From the NCBI GenBank assembly GCA_045110575.1, contig JBGCGF010000008.1:14365-78364 (forward strand): a stretch of DNA of 64,000 nt. Reading direction: 5' to 3'. Below the pieces are notes generated by a model, which worked only from the letters and a program-made list of their open reading frames with translations, ran no database searches and was not told the DNA's origin. Position 1 is the stretch's first letter. Each line of letters starts with the position of its first letter. This DNA is from CALDTK01 sp045110575 (GTDB lineage: Bacteria > Bacteroidota > Bacteroidia > Chitinophagales > Saprospiraceae). Below are positions 1 to 8,324 of this stretch, in pieces. The translations under genes were made by a program, and so were the position numbers.

Positions 1-2
1 AA

Positions 3-200
3 CATTGCAAGTTTTTTATGGAAAAACTCAATGACAGCGATCCGGAAAAAGGTCGCCGACTCAACTTCATTGGTCAAGAGATGGGGCGCGAGATAAATAC
101 ACTCGGCGCAAAGGCCTATTCAAGTGACATTCAACGTATCGTAGTAGGTATGAAGGAGGAACTTGAAAAAATCAAGGAACAGCTCGCCAACATCGTCTAA
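3..200 (+). CDS. yicC: YicC family protein, C-terminal end (gene starts before the window)
   Basis: The frame is open to the left edge, so only the last ~66 residues are visible. They contain the YicC/DUF1732 C-terminal signature: GRRLNFIGQEMGREINTLG followed by a helical tail ending in EKIKEQLANIV. Members of the family are RNA-associated endoribonuclease-like stress proteins; that role comes from the family, not from this fragment. It lies 23 bp upstream of gmk in the same direction. The yicC-gmk pair is a common arrangement, so an operon is likely. The fragment shows no sign of damage. Confidence 0.85.
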   Translation, partial: HCKFFMEKLNDSDPEKGRRLNFIGQEMGREINTLGAKAYSSDIQRIVVGMKEELEKIKEQLANIV

Positions 201-208
201 GCAACCCT

Positions 209-216
209 TACGTTTG
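209..216 (+). promoter_or_regulatory. Possible Bacteroidota -7 box (TACGTTTG) before gmk
   Basis: TACGTTTG matches the TAnnTTTG consensus of the primary sigma factor in Bacteroidota and lies 8 bp before the gmk ATG, which would give a very short leader. No TTTG is found at the expected distance upstream, so this is a weak call. Confidence 0.3.
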
Positions 217-223
217 CACCCAG

Positions 224-853
224 ATGCCAGAAAAAAAAATATCTCATTCAGCGGTCGTCCAACCTTCGATTTCGAAGCCTGCACCTGCCGGTAAAATCCT
301 CGTTTTTACAGCACCAAGCGGTGCTGGTAAGACTACACTGGTGCGGCATCTGCTAGGCCAGTTTCCAGATAAATTGGCGTTCAGTGTATCTGCTACCACT
401 CGTGAACCCCGAGAACACGAGACCCATGGCGAAGATTACTACTTCTTAAGTCAGGCTGATTTCAGAGATCGTATCAAAACGGCTCGATTTCTCGAGTACG
501 AAGAGGTTTACGAAGGCCAGTACTACGGCACGCTGCGTGCAGAAATCGAACGCGTCTGGGCCGAAGGCAAAGCCGTCGTGTTTGATGTGGAGGTTAAAGG
601 AGCCTCGGCAATTAAGGCCGCTTATCCAGATGCTGCTTGTGTCGTTTTTGTCTCACCTCCAAGTCCAGAAGTACTTTTTGCAAGGTTACGTGGACGTGGA
701 ACTGAAGACGAGGATTCTCTCAAAAAGCGAATTGCAAGAGCCGGTGAAGAACTGACTTACCGCGATCGCTTTGACTACGTACTAGTTAACGACGACCTCG
801 ATGAGGCAAAGCAGGCAGCCGAAGACATCGCATTGTACTGGTTGGGGCAGTAG
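224..853 (+). CDS. gmk: Guanylate kinase
   Basis: Guanylate kinase (209 aa) phosphorylates GMP/dGMP to GDP/dGDP with ATP in the cytoplasm. The P-loop APSGAGKTTL lies at about residues 30-39, followed by the GMP-binding segment SVSATTREPREHE and the YEEVYEGQYYGT motif. The family core is usually 180-205 aa; here there is an N-terminal extension of about 23 residues (MPEKKISHSAVVQPS...) of unknown meaning. A start nearer the core is possible but no better ATG is seen. The gene follows yicC closely and is followed by a hairpin-rich spacer that may end the transcript. Confidence 0.95.
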   Translation: MPEKKISHSAVVQPSISKPAPAGKILVFTAPSGAGKTTLVRHLLGQFPDKLAFSVSATTREPREHETHGEDYYFLSQADFRDRIKTARFLEYEEVYEGQYYGTLRAEIERVWAEGKAVVFDVEVKGASAIKAAYPDAACVVFVSPPSPEVLFARLRGRGTEDEDSLKKRIARAGEELTYRDRFDYVLVNDDLDEAKQAAEDIALYWLGQ

Positions 854-964
854 AACCTCTTGCGGTTCGTCACCCAATCTCTCTGCTTCGCAGAATCGGT
901 TTGATGGTTCAAGGTTCAGCAGTTCTTATGCAAAGCGCAAGACTAGTTGAATGAACCTTGAACC
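854..964. repeat. Chain of small hairpins between gmk and the RidA gene
   Basis: Several unrelated inverted repeats follow one another: GAACC/GGTTC just after the gmk stop, TCTGC-ttc-GCAGA, and a perfect 13-bp pair GGTTCAAGGTTCA (906-918) / TGAACCTTGAACC (952-964). The same GGTTCAAGGTTC/GAACCTTGAACC pair recurs near 56.44-56.48 kb. It sits between convergent genes and probably helps end both transcripts. Confidence 0.6.
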
Positions 965-986
965 CCCAAATCACGAGCAACGCGAG

Positions 987-1385
987 TTATTTAGGACAGT
1001 ATGCGATGCATTTAAGCTCCACACTAATAGGTCGAGGAAGACTAGCGATACCGACGGTAGTTCGAGTAGGTCGTACTTCGCCGAAATGCTGAGCGTAGAG
1101 TCGGTTAAACGCTACAAAATCTCGTTCCATATTGGTCAGGAATACCGTCACATCGACTAGGTCTTCCCACTTGGCTCCGTTTGCTTCCAGAGCAGCTTTG
1201 ATATTGGCGAAGACTTGCAGCGTTTGTGCTTCAAAGTCGAACGCTTCATGCTGCCCGTATTGATTAAGTCGTTGTCCAGGAACTTCGTCCGTTTCAGGAT
1301 GTCGCGGTCCCATGCCGCATACAAAGAGAAGATCTCCAGCGCGCTTGGTCATTGGGTATGCGCCTACAGGTTTTGGTGTTGCCAT
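987..1385 (-). CDS. RidA/YjgF-family protein
   Basis: This protein of about 132 aa belongs to the RidA (YjgF/YER057c/UK114) family, whose members hydrolyse reactive enamine/imine intermediates from amino-acid metabolism in the cytoplasm. Visible signatures are the N-terminal PVGAYPMT, the central QTLQVFANIKAALEANGA helix, the VDVTVFLTNM strand, and the C-terminal RPTRTTVGIASLPRP with the family's conserved arginine. The start at 1385 (MATPKP) fits the family length; an ATG 18 bp upstream would add only six residues. It converges with gmk across a hairpin spacer and diverges from the K+ channel gene. Confidence 0.88.
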   Translation of the reverse strand: MATPKPVGAYPMTKRAGDLLFVCGMGPRHPETDEVPGQRLNQYGQHEAFDFEAQTLQVFANIKAALEANGAKWEDLVDVTVFLTNMERDFVAFNRLYAQHFGEVRPTRTTVGIASLPRPISVELKCIAYCPK

Positions 1386-1493
1386 GTGGCCAAAATTAGG
1401 CAAAGCGATTCGCTATCGGGAAGTCCTTTGTTTTTTTGTTGTTGGTTGATTTCTCTAGCTCGAATTAGAGAGGCGGCGCACTACCTTCATGTT

Positions 1494-2552
1494 GTGAGAT
1501 TACCTAGCTTTCTACGCATCACACATAACACGTCGATCCTAACGCTTCGTATGTGTGCTTACATGCTTCTAGTGAGTATGCTGGTAGGCACCGCGGGCTA
1601 TATGCTCATAGAGGGCTATACGTTTGGCAATGCCTTGTACATGGCGGTGATCACTATCTCGACTGTCGGGTTTGGAGAAATAAGGCCACTTTCGCCCTTG
1701 GGAAGATTCTTCACCTCTGGCTTTGTAATCGTAAACCTTGGCATTACTGCTATTTTCGTTTCTACGCTCACTCAGCAACTACGAGACGGGGGAATCACCT
1801 TTAAGCTGCGTCACTACCTCATGGAAAGAGAGATTTCTAACCTATCCAATCATGTAATCGTCTGCGGAGCAGGTCGATATGGACGTGAGATCGTTGATCA
1901 GTTGCAAGACAGTGAAGAGCAGATCATTTTGATCGAAAGAGACCAGTCTCACATAGATCAGCTCACCGAACGCCATCCTACGTTGTTGTACATCGTCGCA
2001 GATGCCACCAACGATGAAGCGTTACTACAGGCCGGGATTCTCAACGCTAAAAGTCTGATCGTTACACTTGGAGATGATTCGGACAATGCGTTTACCGTCC
2101 TCTCTGCACGTCAACTGTGCATAGAACGTGATTCGACAATACCGTCACTCAATATTATAGCCCGAGTGTATAAAGCAGCCAGTAGAGCTAAGTTGAAGAG
2201 GGTTGGAGCAGATCATGTTATTCAACCTGAGCAAATTGGAAGCTTTTACATGGCGACGTTGGTGCGAAAACCTTCGGCCGTAGAATTCTTCACTTCACTT
2301 GCTAATGGGGCTAGTGCTTCTGTTGGGTTTGAGGAAATTCCTTACGATAAGCTCCCTGCGAGTTTGCAGCAAAAATCGCTTCTCGATATGGACCTGAGAA
2401 GAAAAACGGGAGTGAGTGTTGTCGCGATGCGCTACCCAGACGGGCACTATGAAGTAAATCCAGATCCTACGTCTAAGTTGATTAAAGGGACAAGCCTTAT
2501 CGCTCTTGGAGATGCCAAGCAGCTAGCAAAACTTACTTCGCTCATCGGATAG
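1494..2552 (+). CDS. Two-TM potassium channel with RCK/TrkA domains
   Basis: This inner-membrane K+ channel has two membrane helices around a pore loop. The selectivity filter TVGFG lies in TISTVGFGEIRP. A cytoplasmic RCK N domain follows, with a Rossmann nucleotide-binding motif (VIVCGAGRYGREIV), then an RCK C (TrkA-C) domain at about the last 90 residues. This is the MthK/Kch architecture at about 350 aa. The GTG at 1494 gives a short N-terminal segment before the first helix; the ATG at 1551 falls at the start of that helix and is the alternative. A longer upstream reading would overlap the RidA gene and is unlikely. RCK channels are usually gated by ligands bound to the RCK domain; which ligand cannot be told here. 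Confidence 0.85.
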   Translation: MRLPSFLRITHNTSILTLRMCAYMLLVSMLVGTAGYMLIEGYTFGNALYMAVITISTVGFGEIRPLSPLGRFFTSGFVIVNLGITAIFVSTLTQQLRDGGITFKLRHYLMEREISNLSNHVIVCGAGRYGREIVDQLQDSEEQIILIERDQSHIDQLTERHPTLLYIVADATNDEALLQAGILNAKSLIVTLGDDSDNAFTVLSARQLCIERDSTIPSLNIIARVYKAASRAKLKRVGADHVIQPEQIGSFYMATLVRKPSAVEFFTSLANGASASVGFEEIPYDKLPASLQQKSLLDMDLRRKTGVSVVAMRYPDGHYEVNPDPTSKLIKGTSLIALGDAKQLAKLTSLIG

Positions 2553-3082
2553 GTTGTGTGCCTTTGAATGAAACAGTACGCAGGACTTGCCGCAAAAAGC
2601 AAACCCCTCCCCGAGGGGAAGGGCCTACCAATAACAGTCTCCAATCGAGAGACACGCAGCTTGAAAAATTCAATGCTTGCGCAACCCACACGCCAAGGCG
2701 CATAGGTATTTCGGGACTCTGGGACAAGAGTTGCCGAGGACTGCTTACTGTTAATGGTAGGACAAAAAAGCCTTCGCGGTGATTAACCGTCAAAAGGAAA
2801 TTTTGGGAGACTGGGTTGCTTATTGAAGGTCACCTCGTACCAATTCGAGGCGTTGTTTAATGGAGATTTCTAAAGGTAATGCTGACTACTTATGCCTTCG
2901 GGCAACGACTCAAATGTAAACGGAAAATTGATACGGAGGACCGGTAGATTTAGATTGATTGAAGAACAACTATTGAAATGGGGCGCAACCAGTATGCTCC
3001 TGTTGAGGTCATGCTTGTCAACTGAGTAGACTCTTACTAAGATCAAATAGTCAAATAGCCGAATTGGCTACATATCGAATGC
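2553..3082. other. 530-bp gene-free stretch with an imperfect long-range inverted repeat
   Basis: No convincing coding region is seen on either strand. It contains a CCCCT/AGGGG hairpin near 2606-2620 and a 15-bp inverted repeat with one mismatch (CCTACCAATAACAGT at 2624-2638 against ACTGTTAATGGTAGG at 2747-2761). That bounds a ~138-bp segment which might be a small MITE-like or structured element. No target-site duplication was recognised. Confidence 0.4.
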
Positions 3083-4003
3083 TCAACTCGTTTGCTCTTT
3101 ACGCACCGCTGCTGCTTTTTGGAGGAGCTCTTTTTCTTCTGGCGATATGTTTTGTGGAATCGCAATCTCTATTTCAATGTACAGATCACCTGTTTTGGTG
3201 CTCTTGTATTCTGGGACTCCCTTTCCTTTTAGACGGATTTTTGTTCCGTTCTGTGTTCCTGGTTTTAGCGTAAAGCGAACAGGTCCAGTCATTGCATCGT
3301 AGGTCACCTTTCCCCCGAGTAGCGCCTCATATAGGTCGACTGTAACGATAGCATGTAGATCAGCTCCTTCTCGACGAATCTCCTTCGGTAGGGTAACCCC
3401 AAAGGTGATGTATAGATCGCCTCTAGTTCCGCTTGGTCCTTTTGTACCCTGTCCTTTAATACGTATCGTTTGGCCTTCAGCCACGCCGGCAGGAATCGTT
3501 AGCCTGATTTTCTTTCCAGCTACCTCTACGACTTGCTTTTGGTCTTTCATCACTTCGCTCAACGGAAGCGTTAGCCGTGCTTTCAGGTCTGCACCTGCAA
3601 ACCTTTGACCTCCTCTAGCAGATCCTTGCTTGTACCCATTGAATGCTCCTTGAGATCCAAACATTTCTTCGAAGAGGTCGCTAAACCCTTGCTGGTCACC
3701 AGAGCGGGAATAGGTGTATCCGCCACTCGCCCCAAAAGGCCCACCCCTTTGACTACGTTCCGGGCCTTGATCCCAGTTTTTGCCAAACTGCGCACTGTAA
3801 CGATCATACTTAGCGCGTTTGTCCTCATCCGAGAGCACTTCGTAGGCTTCTGTTACCTCTTTGAAATTTTGTTCCGCGCCTTTGTCGTCAGGATTGACAT
3901 CCGGGTGATGTTGACGCGCGAGCTTTCGATAAGCCTTTTTGATGGCTTTTTCGTCTGCGGTCTTTTCGACGCCCAACACCTTATAGTAATCAATGAAGTC
4001 CAT
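3083..4003 (-). CDS. DnaJ-family (CbpA-like) co-chaperone
   Basis: This 306-aa J-domain protein stimulates the ATPase of DnaK-type Hsp70 chaperones in the cytoplasm. The J domain occupies residues 1-70 with the HPD motif in RQHHPDVNPDD. A Gly/Phe-rich linker (residues ~100-150) follows, then two C-terminal substrate-binding beta domains (LTLPLSEVM..., VTVDLYEALLGGKV). There is no CxxCxGxG zinc-finger block, so this is the CbpA/class II type rather than canonical DnaJ. The ATG at 4003 (MDFIDYYKVLGVEK) begins exactly at the J domain; upstream in-frame codons are not needed. It diverges from the HemJ-like gene with a 48-bp gap. Confidence 0.92.
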   Translation of the reverse strand: MDFIDYYKVLGVEKTADEKAIKKAYRKLARQHHPDVNPDDKGAEQNFKEVTEAYEVLSDEDKRAKYDRYSAQFGKNWDQGPERSQRGGPFGASGGYTYSRSGDQQGFSDLFEEMFGSQGAFNGYKQGSARGGQRFAGADLKARLTLPLSEVMKDQKQVVEVAGKKIRLTIPAGVAEGQTIRIKGQGTKGPSGTRGDLYITFGVTLPKEIRREGADLHAIVTVDLYEALLGGKVTYDAMTGPVRFTLKPGTQNGTKIRLKGKGVPEYKSTKTGDLYIEIEIAIPQNISPEEKELLQKAAAVRKEQTS

Positions 4004-4051
4004 AGCAAGTAAAGAACGCTGATCTATGAATAGGGTTTGTTTCTTTGTGAC

Positions 4052-4597
4052 ATGGGGATTCTCTATGCTAAGGCCTTTCACATCGTCGGCTTCGTAGCTT
4101 GGTTTGCTGGGCTATTCTATTGGCTGCGCATATTCGTCTATCTGGCTGAGGCTAGTCAGCGCGAAGAACCTGCTCGTACTATCCTTCTTGAGCAGTTTGT
4201 AAAGATGGAAAAGCGGGTGTACAGCATCATTGTTTTGCCAGGCGCAGTCATCACGTGGGCGTGCGGGATTCTCATGCTCGTCCTGAATCCGGGTTACCTA
4301 TCTATGCCGTGGCTCCATGTAAAGCTCACTTTGCTGGTCTTGCTTGTGGCCTTTCAAGCTTTCGCCAAAACCTATATCGGACGGATTGAGGCCGATCCGA
4401 ACTTGGCAAAGCCTGAGCGTCTTCGCCTCATGAATGAAGTGCCGACGGTCTTTCTACTCGCAATAGTATTGTTAGCTGTATTGAGAAATAATTTAGATGC
4501 GCTGGCAGCGTTTGGGATACTCGTAACGTTTATGGTCGGGCTAGGTGTTGGTGTGAAGTATTATAAAGGATACCGAGCACGCAATCCAAACCATTAA
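4052..4597 (+). CDS. hemJ: Protoporphyrinogen oxidase HemJ-like membrane protein
   Basis: This 181-aa integral membrane protein of the HemJ (UPF0093) family oxidises protoporphyrinogen IX to protoporphyrin IX in haem synthesis. Four to five hydrophobic helices are visible. The family's conserved histidine is in KAFHIVGFVAWFAGLFY in the first helix, and the conserved lysine is in WLHVKLTLL in the third. An EKRVYSIIVLPGA segment is also typical. The ATG at 4052 starts just before the first helix; a TTG 15 bp upstream is a less likely start. The 3' half contains one exact copy of the iterated 14-mer (4368-4381). Confidence 0.88.
   Translation: MGILYAKAFHIVGFVAWFAGLFYWLRIFVYLAEASQREEPARTILLEQFVKMEKRVYSIIVLPGAVITWACGILMLVLNPGYLSMPWLHVKLTLLVLLVAFQAFAKTYIGRIEADPNLAKPERLRLMNEVPTVFLLAIVLLAVLRNNLDALAAFGILVTFMVGLGVGVKYYKGYRARNPNH
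4368..4381 (-). repeat. Iterated 14-mer, exact copy (in the HemJ-like gene)
   Basis: GTTTTGGCGAAAGC on the minus strand. On the plus strand it is read as the Ala-Phe-Ala-Lys-Thr codons of the HemJ-like gene. Confidence 0.9.
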
Positions 4598-4804
4598 CGT
4601 CTGTTTAAGGGTCTATTAAGTTCTAAAGCTGTGATACTCTGGTGAAAAAGTATGACCTTTACCCAACATGCAACCGTTAAGTCTCGTTAGTCACGACTGA
4701 AGAGATAAACAATCTTAAACCTCATCGAACGCAATAGGAATAAAATCTTCCACGTTTGTGCTTCGATTTGAACCCCACTGACAAACCCTTTCAACTATTT
4801 TCAG

Positions 4805-5758
4805 ATGAAATCATTGATGAAATTTTTAGCCATGGCATTCATGGCATCTACGCTTATGCTTGTAAGCTGTGAGGACGATCCTATCGTTCCACCAGTAGCA
4901 ACAAACGTTGCACCTACAATTGAGCTTCAGCTAGCAACTGGCGATCTTGTTGATTCAATCAACATTACTGAGCAAGGAATGCTAAGTCAAGAACAGGAGT
5001 TCGTTATTGTTGCAGCAGACGCTAATAGTAACCTTCAAACGATTAGCTACCAGCGTGACGGTGTAGATGTTGCACTCAACTCTACGGACGTTCGTCCTGA
5101 CAGCTCTAGCAACTTTGTTCGCGCAAACCCTGCAATAATCCTTGATTCTGCTGGTTTCACTCGCACATTCTTCGTTGTGTCTCCTTCTACATACAGCACT
5201 TCTACTACATACACGTTCACTGTACGTGACCTTGATGGAGAAGAAGCATCTGCTGAACTCACGATTACACAGCCAGAAGAGATTATCTCTACACCACTCA
5301 CGCAAACACTTAACGGTGTTCTTTTCAACCAAGCTGGTCCTACAGGAACAGGTGGATTGGATCTTGAAGGCGGTTTAGGAACTGGATCAACTAGTACACT
5401 AGCTGAAATTCGTGACATGGGTATTGATTCTGCAATTCCATTGGGTACAGAAAACTGGATTCAGAAAATTGCACCAGTAAACAACACACTTCTTAGAAAA
5501 GTAAGTACTACATGGGTGATGGAGAATCCTTTCGCTGACGTAGACTCTAAGGAAGCTGTTTTGGAAGCATTCAACTCTTCAAGTGTTGATCTTTCTACTT
5601 CTGACAGAGTTCTTGTTGGAGATGTTTTCGCTGTATACGATGCACGCGATGGCAACTACTACTTGATCAACACTGCAAATGTATTTGTAGAGACAGAGGC
5701 TGCAGGCGCAACGATCCGTGAAAACGGAGACCGCTACAGTTTCGACGTTAAGTACTAA
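4805..5758 (+). CDS. Secreted lipoprotein with a cadherin/Ig-like N-terminal half
   Basis: This 317-aa predicted lipoprotein has a basic-hydrophobic signal and lipobox LVSC at residues ~19-22, followed by an acidic EDDP stretch, which favours outer-membrane sorting or surface display in Bacteroidota. Residues 30-155 are Thr/Ser-rich beta-strand material with a YTFTVRDLDGEEASAELTIT segment resembling an Ig/cadherin-type domain. The C-terminal half (residues ~165-317) is unrecognised and may be a second small beta domain. It is a single gene, bounded downstream by an intrinsic terminator. No function can be assigned. Confidence 0.75.
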   Translation: MKSLMKFLAMAFMASTLMLVSCEDDPIVPPVATNVAPTIELQLATGDLVDSINITEQGMLSQEQEFVIVAADANSNLQTISYQRDGVDVALNSTDVRPDSSSNFVRANPAIILDSAGFTRTFFVVSPSTYSTSTTYTFTVRDLDGEEASAELTITQPEEIISTPLTQTLNGVLFNQAGPTGTGGLDLEGGLGTGSTSTLAEIRDMGIDSAIPLGTENWIQKIAPVNNTLLRKVSTTWVMENPFADVDSKEAVLEAFNSSSVDLSTSDRVLVGDVFAVYDARDGNYYLINTANVFVETEAAGATIRENGDRYSFDVKY

Positions 5759-5793
5759 GACGATAGCTTAAAAGCTAATTTAGTCTTTGCTTT

Positions 5794-5827
5794 AAAGCCC
5801 GTTTCGACACTGTCGGAGCGGGCTTTT
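5794..5827 (+). terminator. Intrinsic terminator after the lipoprotein gene
   Basis: AAAGCCCG pairs with CGGGCTTT around a loop that itself holds CGAC/GTCG, followed by a short T run. It lies 36 bp after the stop codon. Confidence 0.75.
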
Positions 5828-5916
5828 GCTGTATATAGTCTAGGCCTTTCGGCAAAAGCTCAGATTTCACGCACACTTTTTGCTCTAAGTCTCGTTTATC
5901 AATAGAGGTAGTTGGT

Positions 5917-5930
5917 GTTTTGGCGAAAGC
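5917..5930 (+). repeat. Iterated 14-mer, exact copy (upstream of the S41 protease)
   Basis: GTTTTGGCGAAAGC, intergenic, 48 bp before the protease ATG. Confidence 0.9.
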
Positions 5931-5977
5931 TGGACTCAAATTTCTTCTACCCTTATCGTCACACGCCCCGCACACAG

Positions 5978-7606
5978 ATGAAAAAAGCCTTTAAACTCAC
6001 CGCCCTTCTTCTTGTCGGAATCCTTGGATTGGTAGCCACGACCAATCCTCCAGACCATGGTCGCTTCTTTGAAATATCAAAGAACCTTGAGGTCTTCACC
6101 AACCTTTATAAGGAGTTGAATACCTACTATGTAGATGAGATCGATCCTGCTGTCGTTATGCGCACCGGCATCGATGCCATGGTAGAGAGTTTAGATCCTT
6201 ACACGAATTACATCTCAGAATCTCAAGTCGAAGGCTATCGCTTGATGACGGAAGGCCGTTACACAGGTCTTGGTGCAGATTTCATGGACATTGACAACAA
6301 GATCGTCCTTGTAGAAACCCAAGCTGAGAGTCCAGCCGTTAAGGCCGGACTGAAAGCAGGAGATGTACTTCTTGGCGTAGATGGTAATGATGTGAAAGAC
6401 AAGGACATCGAGCAGGTCAACGAAATTCTGAAAGGTTTTCCAGGGACTGAAGTTGAACTTCTTGTAAATCGTCCAGGCGTTGGTGACCAAACCATTCGTG
6501 TAACACGTGATGAAATCAACTTGCCTAATGTTCCTTATTCTGGCGTAATCCGTGATGGAATTGCTTACGTCGCACTTTCACAGTTCACAAAAGATGCTGG
6601 TCGCAACGTGCAGAATGCTTTGCAAAAAGTAACGGATGCAAATCCTGACATAAAAGGTATCGTACTCGATTTGCGAGGCAATCCTGGTGGACTACTTCAA
6701 GAAGCAGTCAACGTGACGAACATCTTCGTTCCTAAAGGGGAGCGAGTTGTAACGACAAAAGGAAAGGTGAAAGAGTGGAATCGCTCCTTCAAAACACTGA
6801 AGAATCCTGCTTTCCCGGAAATGCCGGTAGTAGTGTTGATCAATGGACGTTCTGCTTCAGCTTCTGAAATTGTAGCAGGCGCACTCCAAGATTTAGACCG
6901 TGGCGTTTTGATTGGACAGCGTTCTTTTGGTAAAGGACTTGTTCAGAACCAAAAAGACGTAGGCTACAACAGTCGCCTTAAGCTCACAATCGCGAAGTAC
7001 TACATTCCATCTGGACGTTGTATCCAAGGGGTAGAATACGAGGACGGAGAGCCTGTTGACATTCCAGACGACCAGCGCACGAAGTTCAAGACCTTGGGTG
7101 GTCGTACCGTGCTTGATGGAGGAGGCGTGAAACCTGATATGGTCATCGACCGTGATGATGATTCTGACATCCTAAATATCTTGACGAAAGAATGGATCGT
7201 ATTTGACTTTGCAACTGAGTTTGCAGTCAAGAATCCTGAGATCGGACCTGTTGATGATTTCCAATTCACCGCATGGGCTGACTTTGTAGCATTCTTGGAA
7301 AAGCGTGATTACAACTATGATACTCCAGCGGAGCAGAAGCTCAATGCACTTGCAGAGCAGATCGAGAGCGATCACTACCTCAAGATGGGCGACATCACTT
7401 CTTTGCAGGCGAAAATCAAGACAGCCAAGCGCGCTGAACTTGAGCAGCATAAAGAGCTGATCATCGACCTCGTCGAAAAAGAAATCGCGAGTCGCTACTA
7501 TCTCCAAGAGGGGCGTATTCGCATTGGCCTTCGCAACGACCAAGAAGTTGTTGAAGCTGTTGATGTGCTTCTTGATCCAGCCAAGTACGCTAAGTTGCTG
7601 AAGTAA
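5978..7606 (+). CDS. S41-family C-terminal processing protease
   Basis: This exported serine protease (542 aa) of the CtpA/Tsp family trims or degrades proteins in the periplasm. An N-terminal hydrophobic signal (MKKAFK...) starts at 5978; an upstream in-frame start at 5912 would put 22 extra residues before the signal and is rejected. Next come an N-terminal helical segment with YVDEIDP and SLDPYTNYIS, a PDZ domain (residues ~85-165; AGLKAGDVLLGVDG), and the peptidase core with KGIVLDLRGNPGG, the catalytic serine in GRSASASEIVAGALQD and the general-base lysine in SFGKGLVQ. The ~170-residue C-terminal tail (DUF3340-like helical region) is typical of Bacteroidota members. The gene ends in a strong terminator. 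Confidence 0.92.
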   Translation: MKKAFKLTALLLVGILGLVATTNPPDHGRFFEISKNLEVFTNLYKELNTYYVDEIDPAVVMRTGIDAMVESLDPYTNYISESQVEGYRLMTEGRYTGLGADFMDIDNKIVLVETQAESPAVKAGLKAGDVLLGVDGNDVKDKDIEQVNEILKGFPGTEVELLVNRPGVGDQTIRVTRDEINLPNVPYSGVIRDGIAYVALSQFTKDAGRNVQNALQKVTDANPDIKGIVLDLRGNPGGLLQEAVNVTNIFVPKGERVVTTKGKVKEWNRSFKTLKNPAFPEMPVVVLINGRSASASEIVAGALQDLDRGVLIGQRSFGKGLVQNQKDVGYNSRLKLTIAKYYIPSGRCIQGVEYEDGEPVDIPDDQRTKFKTLGGRTVLDGGGVKPDMVIDRDDDSDILNILTKEWIVFDFATEFAVKNPEIGPVDDFQFTAWADFVAFLEKRDYNYDTPAEQKLNALAEQIESDHYLKMGDITSLQAKIKTAKRAELEQHKELIIDLVEKEIASRYYLQEGRIRIGLRNDQEVVEAVDVLLDPAKYAKLLK

Positions 7607-7628
7607 GCATAGCTTCTTTTCCAGTCTT

Positions 7629-7667
7629 AAAAAGGCCTTTCTTAGCAATAGCTGAGAAAGGCCTTTT
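7629..7667 (+). terminator. Intrinsic terminator after the S41 protease
   Basis: AAAGGCCTTTCT pairs with AGAAAGGCCTTT, flanked by A and T runs on both sides, so it could work in both directions. The gene on the other side (7786-8247, minus strand) points toward it. Confidence 0.85.
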
Positions 7668-7759
7668 CATTTAAATGTCGAATGCTGAATGGTTTGGCTA
7701 GGCTTAGAGCCTCTCGGTTATGCTTCTTGTTACTGTGGCGCAGAACCATGAAGACGTGA

Positions 7760-7773
7760 GCTTTCGCCAAAAC
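7760..7773 (-). repeat. Iterated 14-mer, exact copy (downstream of the 7786-8247 gene)
   Basis: GTTTTGGCGAAAGC on the minus strand, intergenic, 12 bp beyond the stop of the minus-strand membrane protein. Confidence 0.9.
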
Positions 7774-7785
7774 AGAACCCTAGGG

Positions 7786-8247
7786 CTACACTTCTTCTTC
7801 TTCTTCTTCTTCTTCTTTTCGACGACGCTTACGCTTGTTAGACTTGATCTTTCGAACAATGGCCCGAATGAGCCAGACGAAGCCAAACACATATACCGCT
7901 GTTGCAGCTGCAAATAGGATTGCTCCCCAAGGGGCTTTTGGCTTTCGGATCATGCTTGTACCATCACTGGTGCTTACCCATATTCCAACGAGCTGGCCAG
8001 CTGCAATAGAGAGGCTGCCGATTATGACATCTCTCCAGAAAGGGTCTTTTTCAGATAGGGTAGAGTCTGTTGTTGGAGTCGCTAAACCCTGTGCTAGAAT
8101 CTTGTGAGGTTGCTGCGTAAGTTTTGACTCGGGGCCATGAGGTGAACTTATCGCAAGGCAAATACCAGTAATTAATACGAGGAATAGAGCTATTGAGAAT
8201 CGGAGAAGTGTAGTGATGATGAAAGTGTTTAGGTATATGAATCTTAA
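7786..8247 (-). CDS. Probable small membrane protein with no standard start codon
   Basis: A 153-codon open frame on the minus strand reads like a real protein. It has an N-terminal hydrophobic segment (LLRFSIALFLVLITGICLAI), a hydrophilic middle with KDPFWRDVIIGSLSIAAG, a second membrane helix (ILFAAATAVYVFGFVWLIRAI), then a basic cluster (KSNKRKRRRK) and seven glutamates encoded by a (GAA)7 microsatellite. The only in-frame ATG is late (MIRKPKAPWG, about 47 codons from the end). The full-length form would need a rare start (ATA/ATC near 8210-8238), or the original start has been lost. It may therefore be decayed. No family was recognised. Confidence 0.45.
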   Translation of the reverse strand, partial: LRFIYLNTFIITTLLRFSIALFLVLITGICLAISSPHGPESKLTQQPHKILAQGLATPTTDSTLSEKDPFWRDVIIGSLSIAAGQLVGIWVSTSDGTSMIRKPKAPWGAILFAAATAVYVFGFVWLIRAIVRKIKSNKRKRRRKEEEEEEEEV

Positions 8248-8324
8248 TTATGGGGAGAACGCTAAACCTTAACGTATAGCTGCGTACACTTTTGAAATTT
8301 CGATTTGCAACTAATCGAATAAGG

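Noticed and set aside
1215..1493. Longer N-terminus of the K+ channel
   Set aside because: That region is antisense to the RidA gene and adds about 90 residues without resemblance to channel N-termini.
2542..2793. Small genes in the 2.55-3.08 kb gap
   Set aside because: Short frames on both strands overlap each other and show no signal, domain or plausible start region.
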